Of a stretch of 64,000 bases of DNA, positions 18,473 through 27,949 are shown piece by piece. Numbering within the stretch: position 1 is the first letter of the stretch; every line of letters begins with the position of its first letter. Source of the DNA: Draconibacterium orientale (GTDB lineage: Bacteria; Bacteroidota; Bacteroidia; Bacteroidales; Prolixibacteraceae); assembly GCF_000626635.1 (NCBI RefSeq), contig NZ_CP007451.1, positions 248,001 through 312,000 of the forward strand, in the 5' to 3' direction. The notes under the pieces were generated by a model, which saw nothing but the letters and a program-made list of their open reading frames with translations, did no database searches and was not told the DNA's origin. Made by a program: the position numbers and the translations under genes.

Positions 18473-19171
18473 TTATTGATGAACAATTTTTCGTGAAAAG
18501 CGGCGAAATGCAAGCCAGTAAAAAAACGGAATAAACACCACAATTGATGCGATTGCAAATGCAAAATTAATTGCTGTGCCGCTTACCGAATAATCAATCA
18601 GATCGAGACTTCCCTGAATGGGAAAAATGTATTTCACCAATCCCATTTCAACAACATTTAAATATTGAAGAAGTGGCAGGTTTACAAATATCAGAAAAAC
18701 AGGAATTGAGGTCATGGCAAATTTTAAGAACTCGTTGGAAAATGTAAGCATATACAAGCCCAACAACGAAGAAAGAACACAGATGGAAAGCGAACCAATT
18801 GCATACCAGGCGATATTAAAGTGAAATCCTTTTACGGAAAATGCCAACCCCAACGAACACACCATCCCGATTAACGAGACCGAAATAACTTTCGACAAAA
18901 ACAGATGATGCAGGTTAAACGGCGTTACAAAAATGGCCTGCAAAATCCGGTGTTTCATCTCGATGTAAATGGCCAGTGCAATAAAAAAGTAACCAATTAC
19001 CGACGGATCGTTCAGCACAAGAGCAATCAGCAATTTATCCAAACTGCCAATGTCTCTTAAGAAATATAATAGAAGGCCATATACCAATGTTACAGCAAAA
19101 CTGATTGTTATAATGCTGTTCTTTTGCAGCAAAATAAACTGCCATTTTAGTTGCGAGCCAAAACTATTCAT
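18473..19171 (-). CDS. ABC transporter permease, first subunit
   Basis: A protein of about 232 residues with six hydrophobic segments, starting MNSFGSQLKWQFILLQKNS. Its start codon overlaps the end of the ATPase gene (ATGAATAG), so the two are translationally coupled. It resembles ABC-2 type export permeases, and together with 17752-18462 would form a heterodimeric channel. Confidence 0.75.
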   Translation of the reverse strand: MNSFGSQLKWQFILLQKNSIITISFAVTLVYGLLLYFLRDIGSLDKLLIALVLNDPSVIGYFFIALAIYIEMKHRILQAIFVTPFNLHHLFLSKVISVSLIGMVCSLGLAFSVKGFHFNIAWYAIGSLSICVLSSLLGLYMLTFSNEFLKFAMTSIPVFLIFVNLPLLQYLNVVEMGLVKYIFPIQGSLDLIDYSVSGTAINFAFAIASIVVFIPFFYWLAFRRFSRKIVHQ

Positions 19172-20018
19172 CACCCAACGATTTTCCGGTTACACGAATA
19201 AAAACCTCTTCCAAAGTAGCTTCCAGCGTATGAATGCGTTTTACCTCATCCTGCTTTATAAAGTCCAGAAATTTCGGATTTACACCAAGGTCTTTCAGCG
19301 GAAACTCTTCCGACTGCCCGTTTTTCAGCTCAACGGTTACCGCTTCTTTACCGTAAATACTCTTCAGGTTGCGAGGAGTGTCGGTAAGCACCAACTTCCC
19401 ATCTACAATAAACGACACACGATCGCAAATACCATCGGCGGTTTCCATACTATGCGTAGTTACAAAAATGGTTTTACCCCGGTTTTTCAAATCCAGAATA
19501 TGCTGTTTTATTTTACGTGCATTCACCGGATCGAGGCCGGTGGTTGGCTCATCGAAAAACAAAATATCAGGATCGTGTTGTATGGCCCGGATAAAATTCA
19601 GGCGCATTTTCATGCCTTTCGAATAGGTTTCAACCGGCTTGTCCATGGCATCTTGCAAATCAACCATTTCAAACAGCTGTGCATTGTTTTGTTTTTCACC
19701 ACTTGGGTAGAAAGCCGCAAACAACTCCAGGTTTTCTTTCCCCGTTAACTTCAGGTAATGGTTGGGCAACTCAAAACCAACGCCGATTCGTTCAAAATAC
19801 GAATTGTTCCATTCCGAAAGATTTTTCCCATCAATATTCACCTGTCCTTTGTAGCCTTCCAGAATTTTGTACAGAACTTTTTGCGCGGTACTTTTCCCGG
19901 CTCCCGATGGCCCGAGAAAACCAAAAATGTCGCCTTTGGCAATCGAAAAATCAAGCCCCTTTAACGTTGGTTCATCATTTCCGGGGTATTGAAACACCAA
20001 ATTTTCAACCTGTATCAT
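19164..20018 (-). CDS. ABC transporter ATP-binding protein
   Basis: A classical ABC ATPase: Walker A GPSGAGKST, signature YSKGMKMRL (the variant seen in ABC-2 exporters), Walker B ILFFDEPTTGLDP and a switch histidine in VTTHSME. The start at 20018 (MIQVENLVFQ) is chosen because it falls 4 bp after the TetR stop; the upstream candidate overlaps the TetR gene. A C-terminal extension of about 70 residues after the core is common in this class. It powers the two permeases encoded downstream. Confidence 0.92.
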   Translation of the reverse strand: MIQVENLVFQYPGNDEPTLKGLDFSIAKGDIFGFLGPSGAGKSTAQKVLYKILEGYKGQVNIDGKNLSEWNNSYFERIGVGFELPNHYLKLTGKENLELFAAFYPSGEKQNNAQLFEMVDLQDAMDKPVETYSKGMKMRLNFIRAIQHDPDILFFDEPTTGLDPVNARKIKQHILDLKNRGKTIFVTTHSMETADGICDRVSFIVDGKLVLTDTPRNLKSIYGKEAVTVELKNGQSEEFPLKDLGVNPKFLDFIKQDEVKRIHTLEATLEEVFIRVTGKSLGDE

Positions 20019-20022
20019 TCGT

Positions 20023-20682
20023 TTAGTTTTTATCAAAAGCCCGTCTGGCCAGCTTTATATAATCAGCAACCACTTGCATTAAATCGTTCTTTTTCCCAAA
20101 ATAAACCGGCTGCAGCTTTTCAATACTTTCCTTGGGGTGAATTATTCCTGTCACTTCCAGTTGCTCCTGAATACTTACGCCCAGTTTATACAAAAAAAAT
20201 CCCTGTGTATTTATCGGAATATCAGAACGGAATAAACCTTTTTCCACTTCATATTCCACCATATTTTCAAAAGCTGCCACCACCTGCGAAAGCAATTCGT
20301 TATACAAATGTTTTATGGAAGGCGAATTAAGATTTTGGGTTAGGTTATGCAAAAAATGGCTGTGCAAGGGATTCTCGTCATCGAAACGAAATCCGTGTTC
20401 GTACAAAGCTGAAAAGAAAGCCCAAAAGTCGGGGTAATTTTCGCGTTTAACGGCTTCGGTGTACTTTATTTTAACAGCCACCGATTCGTTTACCAGATAC
20501 ATAAACAAATCGAGTTTATCATTGAAATATTGGTAAACGCTGCCTTTGGCAATTCCCAACCTTTTTACCACCATCGAAATGGAAGCTTCGTCGTAGGTTT
20601 TCACCGCAAACTCCCTCAAAAAAGCATCGGTAATCTGCTTTTTCTTTTCCTCCTTCAGCTTTATAAATGTTTCTTTTGGCAT
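20023..20682 (-). CDS. TetR-family transcriptional regulator
   Basis: A 219-residue protein with an N-terminal TetR HTH (KKQITDAFLREFAVKTYDEASISMVVKRLGIAKGSVYQYFNDK) and a helical C-terminal ligand domain. It is the first gene of the exporter operon. Two 14-bp palindromes just upstream (20688-20701 and 20722-20735) are likely autoregulatory operators. Confidence 0.92.
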   Translation of the reverse strand: MPKETFIKLKEEKKKQITDAFLREFAVKTYDEASISMVVKRLGIAKGSVYQYFNDKLDLFMYLVNESVAVKIKYTEAVKRENYPDFWAFFSALYEHGFRFDDENPLHSHFLHNLTQNLNSPSIKHLYNELLSQVVAAFENMVEYEVEKGLFRSDIPINTQGFFLYKLGVSIQEQLEVTGIIHPKESIEKLQPVYFGKKNDLMQVVADYIKLARRAFDKN

Positions 20683-20687
20683 AATTA

Positions 20688-20701
20688 TGACTGCTCAGTC
20701 A
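20688..20701. promoter_or_regulatory. TetR operator, proximal site
   Basis: TGACTG-CT-CAGTCA, a perfect 6-bp inverted repeat five bases upstream of the TetR start. It matches the TGACnnn..nnnGTCA pattern of many TetR-family sites. Confidence 0.7.
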
Positions 20702-20721
20702 CAAATGTAAAAATAATAAAA

Positions 20722-20735
20722 TGACTGAGTGGTCA
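20722..20735. promoter_or_regulatory. TetR operator, distal site
   Basis: TGACTG-AG-TGGTCA, an imperfect copy of the proximal site, with starts 34 bp apart. Two related sites over the promoter suggest repression of the exporter operon by its own TetR protein. Confidence 0.6.
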
Positions 20736-20793
20736 TATATATTATAAATGGATCATGTTTTACAACAACCTCTCGTCTTTGTACAGACAATTA

Positions 20794-20879
20794 AAGACCC
20801 TGAATCAAGTTCAGGTTGACGCCAGAACAAACACAGTAAATAAATTGAAACGTCATGCTGAACTCGATTCAGCATCTCT
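20794..20879. repeat. Dispersed intergenic double-hairpin repeat, copy 2
   Basis: Two hairpins (CCCTGAA/TTCAGG and ATGCTGAA/TTCAGCAT) bracketed by GACG and CGTC boxes. It is the reverse-complement arrangement of the element at 6203-6288. Confidence 0.8.
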
Positions 20880-20922
20880 CCCCTACTTAAATTAATATAG
20901 AAATCGTACTAATGAAAAACAT

Positions 20923-21636
20923 TCAGGATTGAAGCTTTTTCAGCACTGCATCTTTATAACTGCGACTTACCGGAATTTGCTTTTTACCAACTTCAATGAT
21001 TTCGGCAGTAAACGAGCTAATTGCCCTTACGGCCACAATAAACGAGCGGTGTACCCGCAAAAAATCGTGCTGTGGTAATTTGGCTTCAATGCTCGAGATG
21101 GTTTCGCGTGTTACAATGGTTTTATCCCTTAAATGAATTTTTATGTAATCGGCCAGGCTTTCGATATACAGGATCTCCGGGAAATTTATTTTAATCATTT
21201 TGCGGTCGGAGCGAACAAATATCGACTCACTTTTTTCGGGCTCAATTCGTACAGGTTCATCAAAATCTACCTGCTGATTTTCGCTCAGGTATTTATTAAT
21301 ACTTTGCATCAGCCGGCCAAACGAAATGGGTTTCAGCAAATAGTCCACGGCCTGCAAATCAAAACCGTCAACCGCATACTCGCGATAGGCTGTGGTAAAA
21401 ATTACTTTCACCGAATTGTTAATGGATTTGGCAAACGACAGCCCCGAAATCTCCGGCATATTTATATCAAGAAAAATCAGGTCAACCGACTGGTTGCTGA
21501 TCACATTAAAAGCCTCGATAGCATTTTTACACAACGCAACAATTTCAACCGTTTCAATTTTCCGGAGGTGGCTCTTCAGAATTTCACGTGCCATGGGCTC
21601 ATCGTCAACTATTATGCAAGGTATTTTTTTACTCAT
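20923..21636 (-). CDS. LytTR-family response regulator
   Basis: A receiver domain (VDDEP; phospho-acceptor Asp57 in IFLDINMP; TTAYREYAVDGF; lysine in LLKPI) is followed by a LytTR DNA-binding domain (FVRSDRKMIKINFPEILYIESLADYIKIH, then FLRVHRSFIVA). It acts with the sensor kinase encoded directly upstream, whose gene overlaps this one by 8 bp. It should bind direct repeats near its targets; which genes is unknown, though the divergent small membrane protein at 22925 is a candidate. Confidence 0.92.
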   Translation of the reverse strand: MSKKIPCIIVDDEPMAREILKSHLRKIETVEIVALCKNAIEAFNVISNQSVDLIFLDINMPEISGLSFAKSINNSVKVIFTTAYREYAVDGFDLQAVDYLLKPISFGRLMQSINKYLSENQQVDFDEPVRIEPEKSESIFVRSDRKMIKINFPEILYIESLADYIKIHLRDKTIVTRETISSIEAKLPQHDFLRVHRSFIVAVRAISSFTAEIIEVGKKQIPVSRSYKDAVLKKLQS

Positions 21637-22714
21637 CTTTCCGGTTCGATTGTTCGTTTTTTGCCAGGTCGCAAATAACTAGTTTCGCGCGATACCAGTT
21701 CTCTTTTATCTCGTGTGTTAATTCATAATTTCGCGGATAATTCAAATCCAGCCGTTTTCTGATATTCAGCAATCCCAGCCCGCCATTTTTGTGTGCGTTA
21801 TCCTCATTAATAAACGAATTTGCAATTTCAAATTCCAGGCAGTCATTGTCAACCTGCACCTCAATTTTAATTTGCAAAAATCCATCCACTAAGTTACCAT
21901 GTTTAAAGGCATTTTCAACAAAGGGAATCAGTAACATTGGCGCCACCTGAATTTCCTCCTTCACTTCCGACGACTGAAAATCTACTTTCAAGGTGTCTTG
22001 AAAACGCACTTTCTCCAGCTCAATGTATTCCTGAATATGAAGCACTTCTTCTTTCAAACTTACCAGCGGTTTATTTACCTGGTACAATATATAATCGAGC
22101 AAATTCGAGAGTTTCAGAATAATATCGGGCGTTTGTTTCGACTGTTTCAAGGCAAAACCGTAAATGGTATTTAAAGTATTAAACAAAAAATGCGGATGAA
22201 TCTGGCGCTTCAAATAAAGCAACTCCTGCTCCTTTAACTGAAGTTGCGTTTCCAGAATTTTGTTCTGCAATTCCTTATTTGCTGTAGCGGTTTTAAAACT
22301 CTGGTTTAATATGCTTACAAAACTAATTACACCAACAACGATAATAACCAGCAGCAAAACAAAGAAGAAATTTTTGCTCATTGGCGGCATCTCGTTCAGG
22401 TTGAATTTAAGTACCAAAATCAGGCAGGTATAAATAAGCAAAGAGATAACGTATGAAATATAAACGAAGGTATAAAAGCTGTACAGTGCGAATTTCCAAT
22501 AACGTTTGGCCAGCAAATACCGCGGAATTAGGCGGTAATTTACAAAATAGGTAACGCCAATGGTTAAGGGCAATAACCCGCTCGAAAACCACAGTGCATA
22601 ATCCACTTTATCCGAATTATAGCTAAAAAAATAGAAAAAGAAAAACCACACCGCCACCCAAAACAGCGAATGAAAAAGGATCGTTTTAAAATTTATTTTC
22701 TTCCAAAAGTTCAT
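21629..22714 (-). CDS. LytS-type sensor histidine kinase
   Basis: Four hydrophobic segments in the first about 135 residues, a short coiled coil (NKELQNKILETQLQLKEQELLYLK), and the His_kinase motif IHPHFLFNTLNTI (His near residue 173). The ATPase part has VPMLLIPFVENAFKHG and a GLGLLNIRKRL lid. No periplasmic sensor domain is visible, so the signal is probably sensed within or at the membrane. It overlaps and is co-expressed with the LytTR regulator gene. Confidence 0.92.
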   Translation of the reverse strand: MNFWKKINFKTILFHSLFWVAVWFFFFYFFSYNSDKVDYALWFSSGLLPLTIGVTYFVNYRLIPRYLLAKRYWKFALYSFYTFVYISYVISLLIYTCLILVLKFNLNEMPPMSKNFFFVLLLVIIVVGVISFVSILNQSFKTATANKELQNKILETQLQLKEQELLYLKRQIHPHFLFNTLNTIYGFALKQSKQTPDIILKLSNLLDYILYQVNKPLVSLKEEVLHIQEYIELEKVRFQDTLKVDFQSSEVKEEIQVAPMLLIPFVENAFKHGNLVDGFLQIKIEVQVDNDCLEFEIANSFINEDNAHKNGGLGLLNIRKRLDLNYPRNYELTHEIKENWYRAKLVICDLAKNEQSNRKDE

Positions 22715-22924
22715 TAATACAATACTACTTAATTTTCGTGAACCGGCATTTTTTTAGCGACGAATTACGGGTTTTCATCGTTTTGTTGCATTTACAACAT
22801 TCCGTTTTCGGTTTATAAGATTAATTTTGAAAAAACGCGCATAGAATGTTCCATCTGTCGCAATAAAATAAATGCCATCATTTTCTGACGTACATTTGAT
22901 TAGTATTTATTTAAAACTAAAATT

Positions 22925-23302
22925 ATGAATGCAATTATCGACAAACTTAACGAAGGCGGTCCTGCTTTTACCTACATTATTTTACTGACATTTTTTGTAC
23001 TTATCGGGCTGTTTGTACGCGGAATATTAATGAAAGGAGAAAAATACAAAACCATTGAATTAATGAAGCAAATAAGCTGGTTTGCAGTTGCCTGGGGATT
23101 TTTGGGGCGCGTTTTCGGACTTATTATGATCTTCGATAAAGTTCAGGCAATGGGCGATGTAGCGCCAAGTGTTTTTGCTGACGGACTAAAAATAGCATTG
23201 ATTGCTCCTTTGTGCGGCATTCTGGTATTTGCTTTAACACGACTGGGAATTGTTGTGCTTATCAGTATGCAAAAGAACTTTCAGCCACACGAAAACAATT
23301 AA
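22925..23302 (+). CDS. Small three-helix membrane protein, possibly MotA/TolQ/ExbB-like
   Basis: A 125-residue protein with three hydrophobic segments (about 17-36, 48-68 and 88-113). The arrangement and the GxxxRxFGLxxIFDKV stretch recall a minimal MotA/TolQ/ExbB channel subunit, but the match is weak. It is divergent from the LytS gene with 210 bp between, including a TACATTTG -7-like box at 22891-22898. No partner (ExbD/MotB-like) gene is next to it. I do not assign a function. Confidence 0.6.
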   Translation: MNAIIDKLNEGGPAFTYIILLTFFVLIGLFVRGILMKGEKYKTIELMKQISWFAVAWGFLGRVFGLIMIFDKVQAMGDVAPSVFADGLKIALIAPLCGILVFALTRLGIVVLISMQKNFQPHENN

Positions 23303-23420
23303 ACAATACTGTCATTCCATTGCTTTGTGCACTTTGCGGTTTGGTCCGCTTAGCGCATAATTTCAACACTTACCCCTGTTTTTTGTTGCTTAATTATAAC
23401 GCAACCAAATGATGCACTAA

Positions 23421-24170
23421 ATGAAACCAATCGAAAATATTGATGATGTTATTCTTGCACTGAATTCCATTATTGAAGAGTCTTTGAGAACCGGAAGTAC
23501 GCTGGGTTATTTTGCCGTACTCTACCAAAAGGTAACGATTAAGGTAAAAGAGGAAATCCAGAATAATTATTTTGATGACGGCCCGCGAATGGAAAAGCTT
23601 GATGTTGTTTTTGCCAAACGCTACATCGATGCGTATTTTGCCGGGAAGAATAACCCGGTAACTCACTCATGGAACATTGCCTTTACTGAAGCCAAAAACA
23701 ATAACCATCTGGTGGTTCAACACCTTTTACTGGGAATGAACGCACACATTAACCTTGATCTTGGCATTGCGGCCGCTGAAATTTCAAACAACACTAACAT
23801 TGTTGAACTGGAAGATGATTTTAAACGGATAAACGAGATTTTGGCATCGATGGTAGATGAAGTGCAAAACGGGCTCTCTTCCATTTGGCCTTTTCTCCGA
23901 AAGTTGCTTTTGTGGCTGGGTCAGGCCGATAATTTTCTGGTAGATTTTAGTATGAAAATTGCGCGGGATGGTGCCTGGAACTTTGCCAAAGAAATTGTTG
24001 CTGTTGACAAAAACGACTGGCCCGAAACGATTAAAGTCAGAGACAAAAAAGTTGCTGATAAAACCCGGCTGATAACCGATCCCGGGAAAGTTCTCAACTT
24101 CTTGTTCCAAATTATTCGATGGACCGAACGTGGCACGGTTGCCGATAAAATTCAAAAATTAAGGCGATAA
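23421..24170 (+). CDS. DUF5995 family protein
   Basis: A 249-residue soluble protein. The central LLGMNAHINLDLGIA segment and FDDGPRMEKLDVVFAKRY are what I recall as the core of DUF5995, a family of unknown function common in Bacteroidota and some Actinomycetota. Conserved histidines and aspartates suggest a metal-dependent fold, but no activity is known. A perfect 11-bp inverted repeat overlaps its stop codon (24156-24194) and may act as terminator. Confidence 0.65.
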   Translation: MKPIENIDDVILALNSIIEESLRTGSTLGYFAVLYQKVTIKVKEEIQNNYFDDGPRMEKLDVVFAKRYIDAYFAGKNNPVTHSWNIAFTEAKNNNHLVVQHLLLGMNAHINLDLGIAAAEISNNTNIVELEDDFKRINEILASMVDEVQNGLSSIWPFLRKLLLWLGQADNFLVDFSMKIARDGAWNFAKEIVAVDKNDWPETIKVRDKKVADKTRLITDPGKVLNFLFQIIRWTERGTVADKIQKLRR

Positions 24171-24194
24171 AATTTGGCTTCAACGCCTTAATTT
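24156..24194 (+). terminator. Hairpin overlapping the DUF5995 stop
   Basis: Perfect arms AAATTAAGGCG (24156-24166) and CGCCTTAATTT (24184-24194) with a 17-base loop; the TAA stop lies inside. The 3' arm ends in a short T-run. Probable intrinsic terminator. Confidence 0.5.
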
Positions 24195-24298
24195 GTTCAG
24201 CATACTTTGTGAAACTTTGAGCGATCTTTGCGCAACTTCGTGGTTAAATTTCTAACCACAAAGTACACGAAGTGGGTCACAAAGTTTCTCAAAGGATT

Positions 24299-25996
24299 TT
24301 AGCCTTCTATTTTAAGCTTCACAATTGCCAGAATTGCAGCCTCTTTTTCTTTTGCCGCTTTTAGTAAGTTCTCAGCTGTTTCCAAAGCCTTTTCCAGAAA
24401 ATCTGCATCAGCAAAACCAGCTGCATTAATTTTTACATTCAGGTAGGCACCATGAACAGCTGTTCGTGCACACAAGGCTCCTACCCCGGCATCGGAAACC
24501 GAATTCGGATTACCAACTTCTGCCATCGCCTGCATTACTTCCAATGAATCGTGCGCCAGTTGCATTACTTTTAGTGGCACTTCAATGGCATTTTTTGTAG
24601 CATCGTGAATGGCTTGTTTGCGCTCGGCTTTTTCCTGATCGCTGGATTTTGGCAATCCAAAAGCGGCCATAATTTTATTAAATGCATCGGTATCTTCATC
24701 CACACAATTCAGCAAGGCGCTGTGGTAATATTTGCCTTTTTCAGCCCAATCAGAGAATTCTTCCCAACGCTCGTCCCAACCACGTTTATGTGCCGAAAGA
24801 TTGGCCACCATCGCTCCCAAAGCGCCACCTAAAGCACCAACATAAGCCGAAATGGAACCACCTCCCGGAGCCGGCGATTCCGAAGCTGTTTCATCTTTAA
24901 ACTGTGTTAAAGTCATATCAACCAGCTTTTTCACTGATTTATCTTCGATCACATATTCAATGATTTTCTTTTTCGGATCAAAAGGTGCCAGTTCATCCAG
25001 CCCCAATGATTTGATGGCAATCTTTATAAGCTCTTCATCCGAAATACCGGTTGAACGTTCTTGTTTGCGCAGGAAATATTTTCCGGCGTCCAGCATCGCC
25101 TGTAATGGAATCAAACCCACCAACTCCGAACCTGTAACACGAATTCCACGTTCGGTTGCTTTTTTGCAGGTTTCATCAAAAGCCACATATACCGGTGTAA
25201 CGGTTATGTCGGTTAGGTTAATGGAGATTTGAGCCACACCATATTCTTCGATGTACCAGCCAATGGCGCGGGTCTTTTTCAGGCTGCCCGGAATACGAAC
25301 CGGCTCACCATTTTCATCGGTTACAATTTTTCCGGTAATGGGGTTTCCCTCGCGTTTTACACGTCCGGCTTCGCGAATATCAAAAGCAATAGCATTGGCA
25401 CGGCGTGTTGATGTTGTATTCAGATTGATATTGTAAGCTACCAAAAAGTTGCGGGCCCCAATAGCTGTTGCACCACTTCCGGCAACTCTGTCGTTCCATT
25501 CATTGGGGCCAAAATCAGGTTTCCATTTTTCTGTTGTGATGCGCTCTTTCAAGGCTTCGTATTCGCCTGAACGGCAATTGGCCAAACTGCGGCGTTCTTC
25601 TTTAAAAGCGGCAAACTCGTAGCTAAACACCGGAATTCCGAGTTCTTCGCCAACACGCTGCCCCAGTTTTCGTGCATATTCTATGGCTTCATCCATGCTT
25701 ACGTTAGCCACCGGCACCAGCGGACAAACATCGGTGGCACCAAAACGGGGATGCTCTCCTTTGTGCTGTCGCATATCGATTAACTCGGCAGCGCGTTTTA
25801 TTCCACGGAATGCAGCTTCAATCACATCATCGGGCGTACCTACAAAAGTGACTACAGTACGGTTGGTTGCTTTTCCGGGATCGACATCCAGCAAACTAAT
25901 ATCGGCCACACTTTCAATGGCATTGGTAATTTCCTTGATTATACTCATATCACGCCCTTCAGAGAAGTTGGGAACGCATTCGATTATTTTTTTCAT
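24299..25996 (-). CDS. ftcD: Bifunctional glutamate formimidoyltransferase / formimidoyl-THF cyclodeaminase
   Basis: About 565 residues with all three parts: the N-terminal formiminotransferase (KKIIECVPNFSEGRD, GEHPRFGATDVCPLVP), the middle formiminotransferase domain (ending GLDELAPFDPKKKIIEY) and the C-terminal cyclodeaminase (TASESPAPGGGSISAYVGALGGALGAMVANLS). It moves the formimino group of N-formimino-glutamate to tetrahydrofolate and releases ammonia, the end of histidine degradation. The start at 25996 (MKKIIEC) is chosen by homology; the frame extends 33 bases upstream. hutI lies upstream on the same strand, but a 411-bp repeat-bearing gap separates them. Confidence 0.94.
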   Translation of the reverse strand: MKKIIECVPNFSEGRDMSIIKEITNAIESVADISLLDVDPGKATNRTVVTFVGTPDDVIEAAFRGIKRAAELIDMRQHKGEHPRFGATDVCPLVPVANVSMDEAIEYARKLGQRVGEELGIPVFSYEFAAFKEERRSLANCRSGEYEALKERITTEKWKPDFGPNEWNDRVAGSGATAIGARNFLVAYNINLNTTSTRRANAIAFDIREAGRVKREGNPITGKIVTDENGEPVRIPGSLKKTRAIGWYIEEYGVAQISINLTDITVTPVYVAFDETCKKATERGIRVTGSELVGLIPLQAMLDAGKYFLRKQERSTGISDEELIKIAIKSLGLDELAPFDPKKKIIEYVIEDKSVKKLVDMTLTQFKDETASESPAPGGGSISAYVGALGGALGAMVANLSAHKRGWDERWEEFSDWAEKGKYYHSALLNCVDEDTDAFNKIMAAFGLPKSSDQEKAERKQAIHDATKNAIEVPLKVMQLAHDSLEVMQAMAEVGNPNSVSDAGVGALCARTAVHGAYLNVKINAAGFADADFLEKALETAENLLKAAKEKEAAILAIVKLKIEG

Positions 25997-26407
25997 TTTG
26001 TTTCGGTTTATTTCTGTCATTTCGAACACAGTGAGAAATCTCTTCGTTTTGCAACAGATTTCTCCTCGCCTACTCGTCGAAATGACAATTTATGCGAATG
26101 TATAAATAGCAAAAGATTTAGCTTATGATTTTTTGCAGTGATTAATTCCACTTCAACAGATTCATTAATCTATTAATAAAATCAATCTGTTTTCCCCTAA
26201 TCCCAAAAGGCAATTTAGCTGCCCTTTCAGGGCGACCAAAAACATCAATCGTTGGCCCCAAGGCGTCGCCTTGGGCTGAATTAACAAAGGCTTACAGCCT
26301 TAACCTAATTACATTGCTCTTCAAAGCGGTAAAAATCCATAAAATCTGATATAAAGATAATCTGTAAAAGTAGAATTAAAAACAATCACGCTGAGTGGTG
26401 TCGAAGC
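25997..26407. repeat. Intergenic region with dispersed palindromic repeats
   Basis: No gene is visible. From 26016 to 26090 two arms related to GTCATTTCGA and TCGAAATGACA enclose a copy of AGAAATCT/AGATTTCT. From about 26215 to 26305 there is a cluster of short hairpins: CCCTTTCAGGG, a perfect CCCAAGGCG-T-CGCCTTGGG (26257-26275) and AAGGCTTACAGCCTT. These look like REP-type genome repeats. Confidence 0.7.
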
Positions 26408-27661
26408 CTAAAAGTTTTGAACCTCGCCGTTAATGATAACCGTTTCTATCAGGTTTGAACCGTAGGCATACGGCAGATATTCAATTCCCGGTATTTCAGT
26501 GGTAATAAACAGATTCGCAATTTTTCCGCGGGCAATACTTCCGTAGCTTTCGCTAATTCCCATGGCATAGGCTGTATTTAGTGTGGTGGCGTTAATCACT
26601 TCTTCGGGCAACATTTTAAAGTTAATGCAGCCCATTGCCGAAATCAGGCTCATGTTTCCGCTGGGCGACGAACCGGGGTTAAAATCGGATGCCAGCGCTA
26701 CCGGCAAACCGGCTTCAATCATTTCGCGCACCGGCGACAATTTCATATTCAGAAAGAAAGCAGCTCCCGGCAAAACAGTCGGCATCGTTTCCGAATCTAT
26801 GAGCGCGGCAATTTCATCTTCGCCCACATATTCCAGGTGATCGACCGAAAGTGCGTTGTATTTCACCCCGGCCTGGATACCGCCGGTTAATCCCAGTTCG
26901 TTCGCGTGAATTTTTGGCCGCAAGCCATATTTTAATCCGGCCATAAGAATACGTTCAGTATCCTCTACCGAGAAAAAGCCCTGATCGCAAAACACATCAA
27001 TAAAATCGGCCAGTTCTTCGGCAGCAACCTGCGGAATCATTTCGTTGATGATGATATCGACATATTCCGATGGATTATTTTTATACCCCAGCGGAATAGC
27101 GTGAGCCCCCAGAAAATTCGCACGCACACAAATGGGCGAAGTGCGTTTAATCTGTTGAATTACACGCAACATTTTCAATTCGTCTTCGGTATTCAGGCCG
27201 TACCCGCTTTTTATTTCCACGGCTCCGGTTCCCATTTTTACAATCTCCCAAAGGCGCTCCATGGCACTTTCATACAGTTCTTCTTCCGAGGTTTCGTGCA
27301 GCAGTTTTGCCGAATTTAAAATACCACCACCCCGGCGGGCAATCTCTTCGTACGACAGGCCTTTTATCCGGTCCACAAATTCCTTTTCGCGCGGTGCTGC
27401 ATAAACCAGGTGCGTATGCGAATCGCAAAAACTGGGGTAAACCAATCGGTTCGAGCAATCAATCTCAATCAGCAGGTCATCATCCAAATATTTGTCTTTT
27501 AGCTGGTCCATCGGCCCAAAATCCTCAATCACTTCATCGCGGATAATCAGAAAAGCATTTTTTATGGTATTCACCTTTGCCATTTCTTTTCCGGCCCTGA
27601 ACAAAACGGGTTGATCCTCCACCTGAACCAGCTCTTTTATATTTTCAAGTAATAATTTCAT
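26408..27661 (-). CDS. hutI: Imidazolonepropionase
   Basis: A 417-residue amidohydrolase with the zinc motif DSHTHLVYA, HANELGLTGG and VDHLEYVGEDE, and the typical SDFNPGSSPS loop. It hydrolyses imidazolone propionate to N-formimino-L-glutamate, the substrate of FtcD. hutH and hutU are not in the window. A good promoter match lies at 27688-27718. Confidence 0.95.
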   Translation of the reverse strand: MKLLLENIKELVQVEDQPVLFRAGKEMAKVNTIKNAFLIIRDEVIEDFGPMDQLKDKYLDDDLLIEIDCSNRLVYPSFCDSHTHLVYAAPREKEFVDRIKGLSYEEIARRGGGILNSAKLLHETSEEELYESAMERLWEIVKMGTGAVEIKSGYGLNTEDELKMLRVIQQIKRTSPICVRANFLGAHAIPLGYKNNPSEYVDIIINEMIPQVAAEELADFIDVFCDQGFFSVEDTERILMAGLKYGLRPKIHANELGLTGGIQAGVKYNALSVDHLEYVGEDEIAALIDSETMPTVLPGAAFFLNMKLSPVREMIEAGLPVALASDFNPGSSPSGNMSLISAMGCINFKMLPEEVINATTLNTAYAMGISESYGSIARGKIANLFITTEIPGIEYLPYAYGSNLIETVIINGEVQNF

Positions 27662-27687
27662 TCTGCTGCTGTTTACTGTTTGTTTTA

Positions 27688-27718
27688 AAAAGGTACAAAA
27701 ATGCAGGCATAAATCAAC
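27688..27718 (-). promoter_or_regulatory. Probable hutI promoter
   Basis: On the minus strand GTTG (27718-27715), exactly 19 bases, then TACCTTTT (27695-27688). This fits the Bacteroidota TTTG-N19-TAnnTTTG consensus with one mismatch per box. Confidence 0.55.
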
Positions 27719-27949
27719 CTTTTACCAGCCGTTTTTGAAATGATGGAAATCAGCAAAACCAAATTAAAGTTTAAAATAATAGAACCGTAGTTGGTAAATT
27801 TGCCAATGGAAATAGTGAAATAACGACGAGTTTAATTACTTCATCAAATAGGGCTGGAAAACGATTTCCGATAACTTTCCGGAAGAAGCTTCCAGTTTAA
27901 TGGAAAATCAGATTTATTTGAAAGTTGTGGATCTATAAAATACTCAGCA

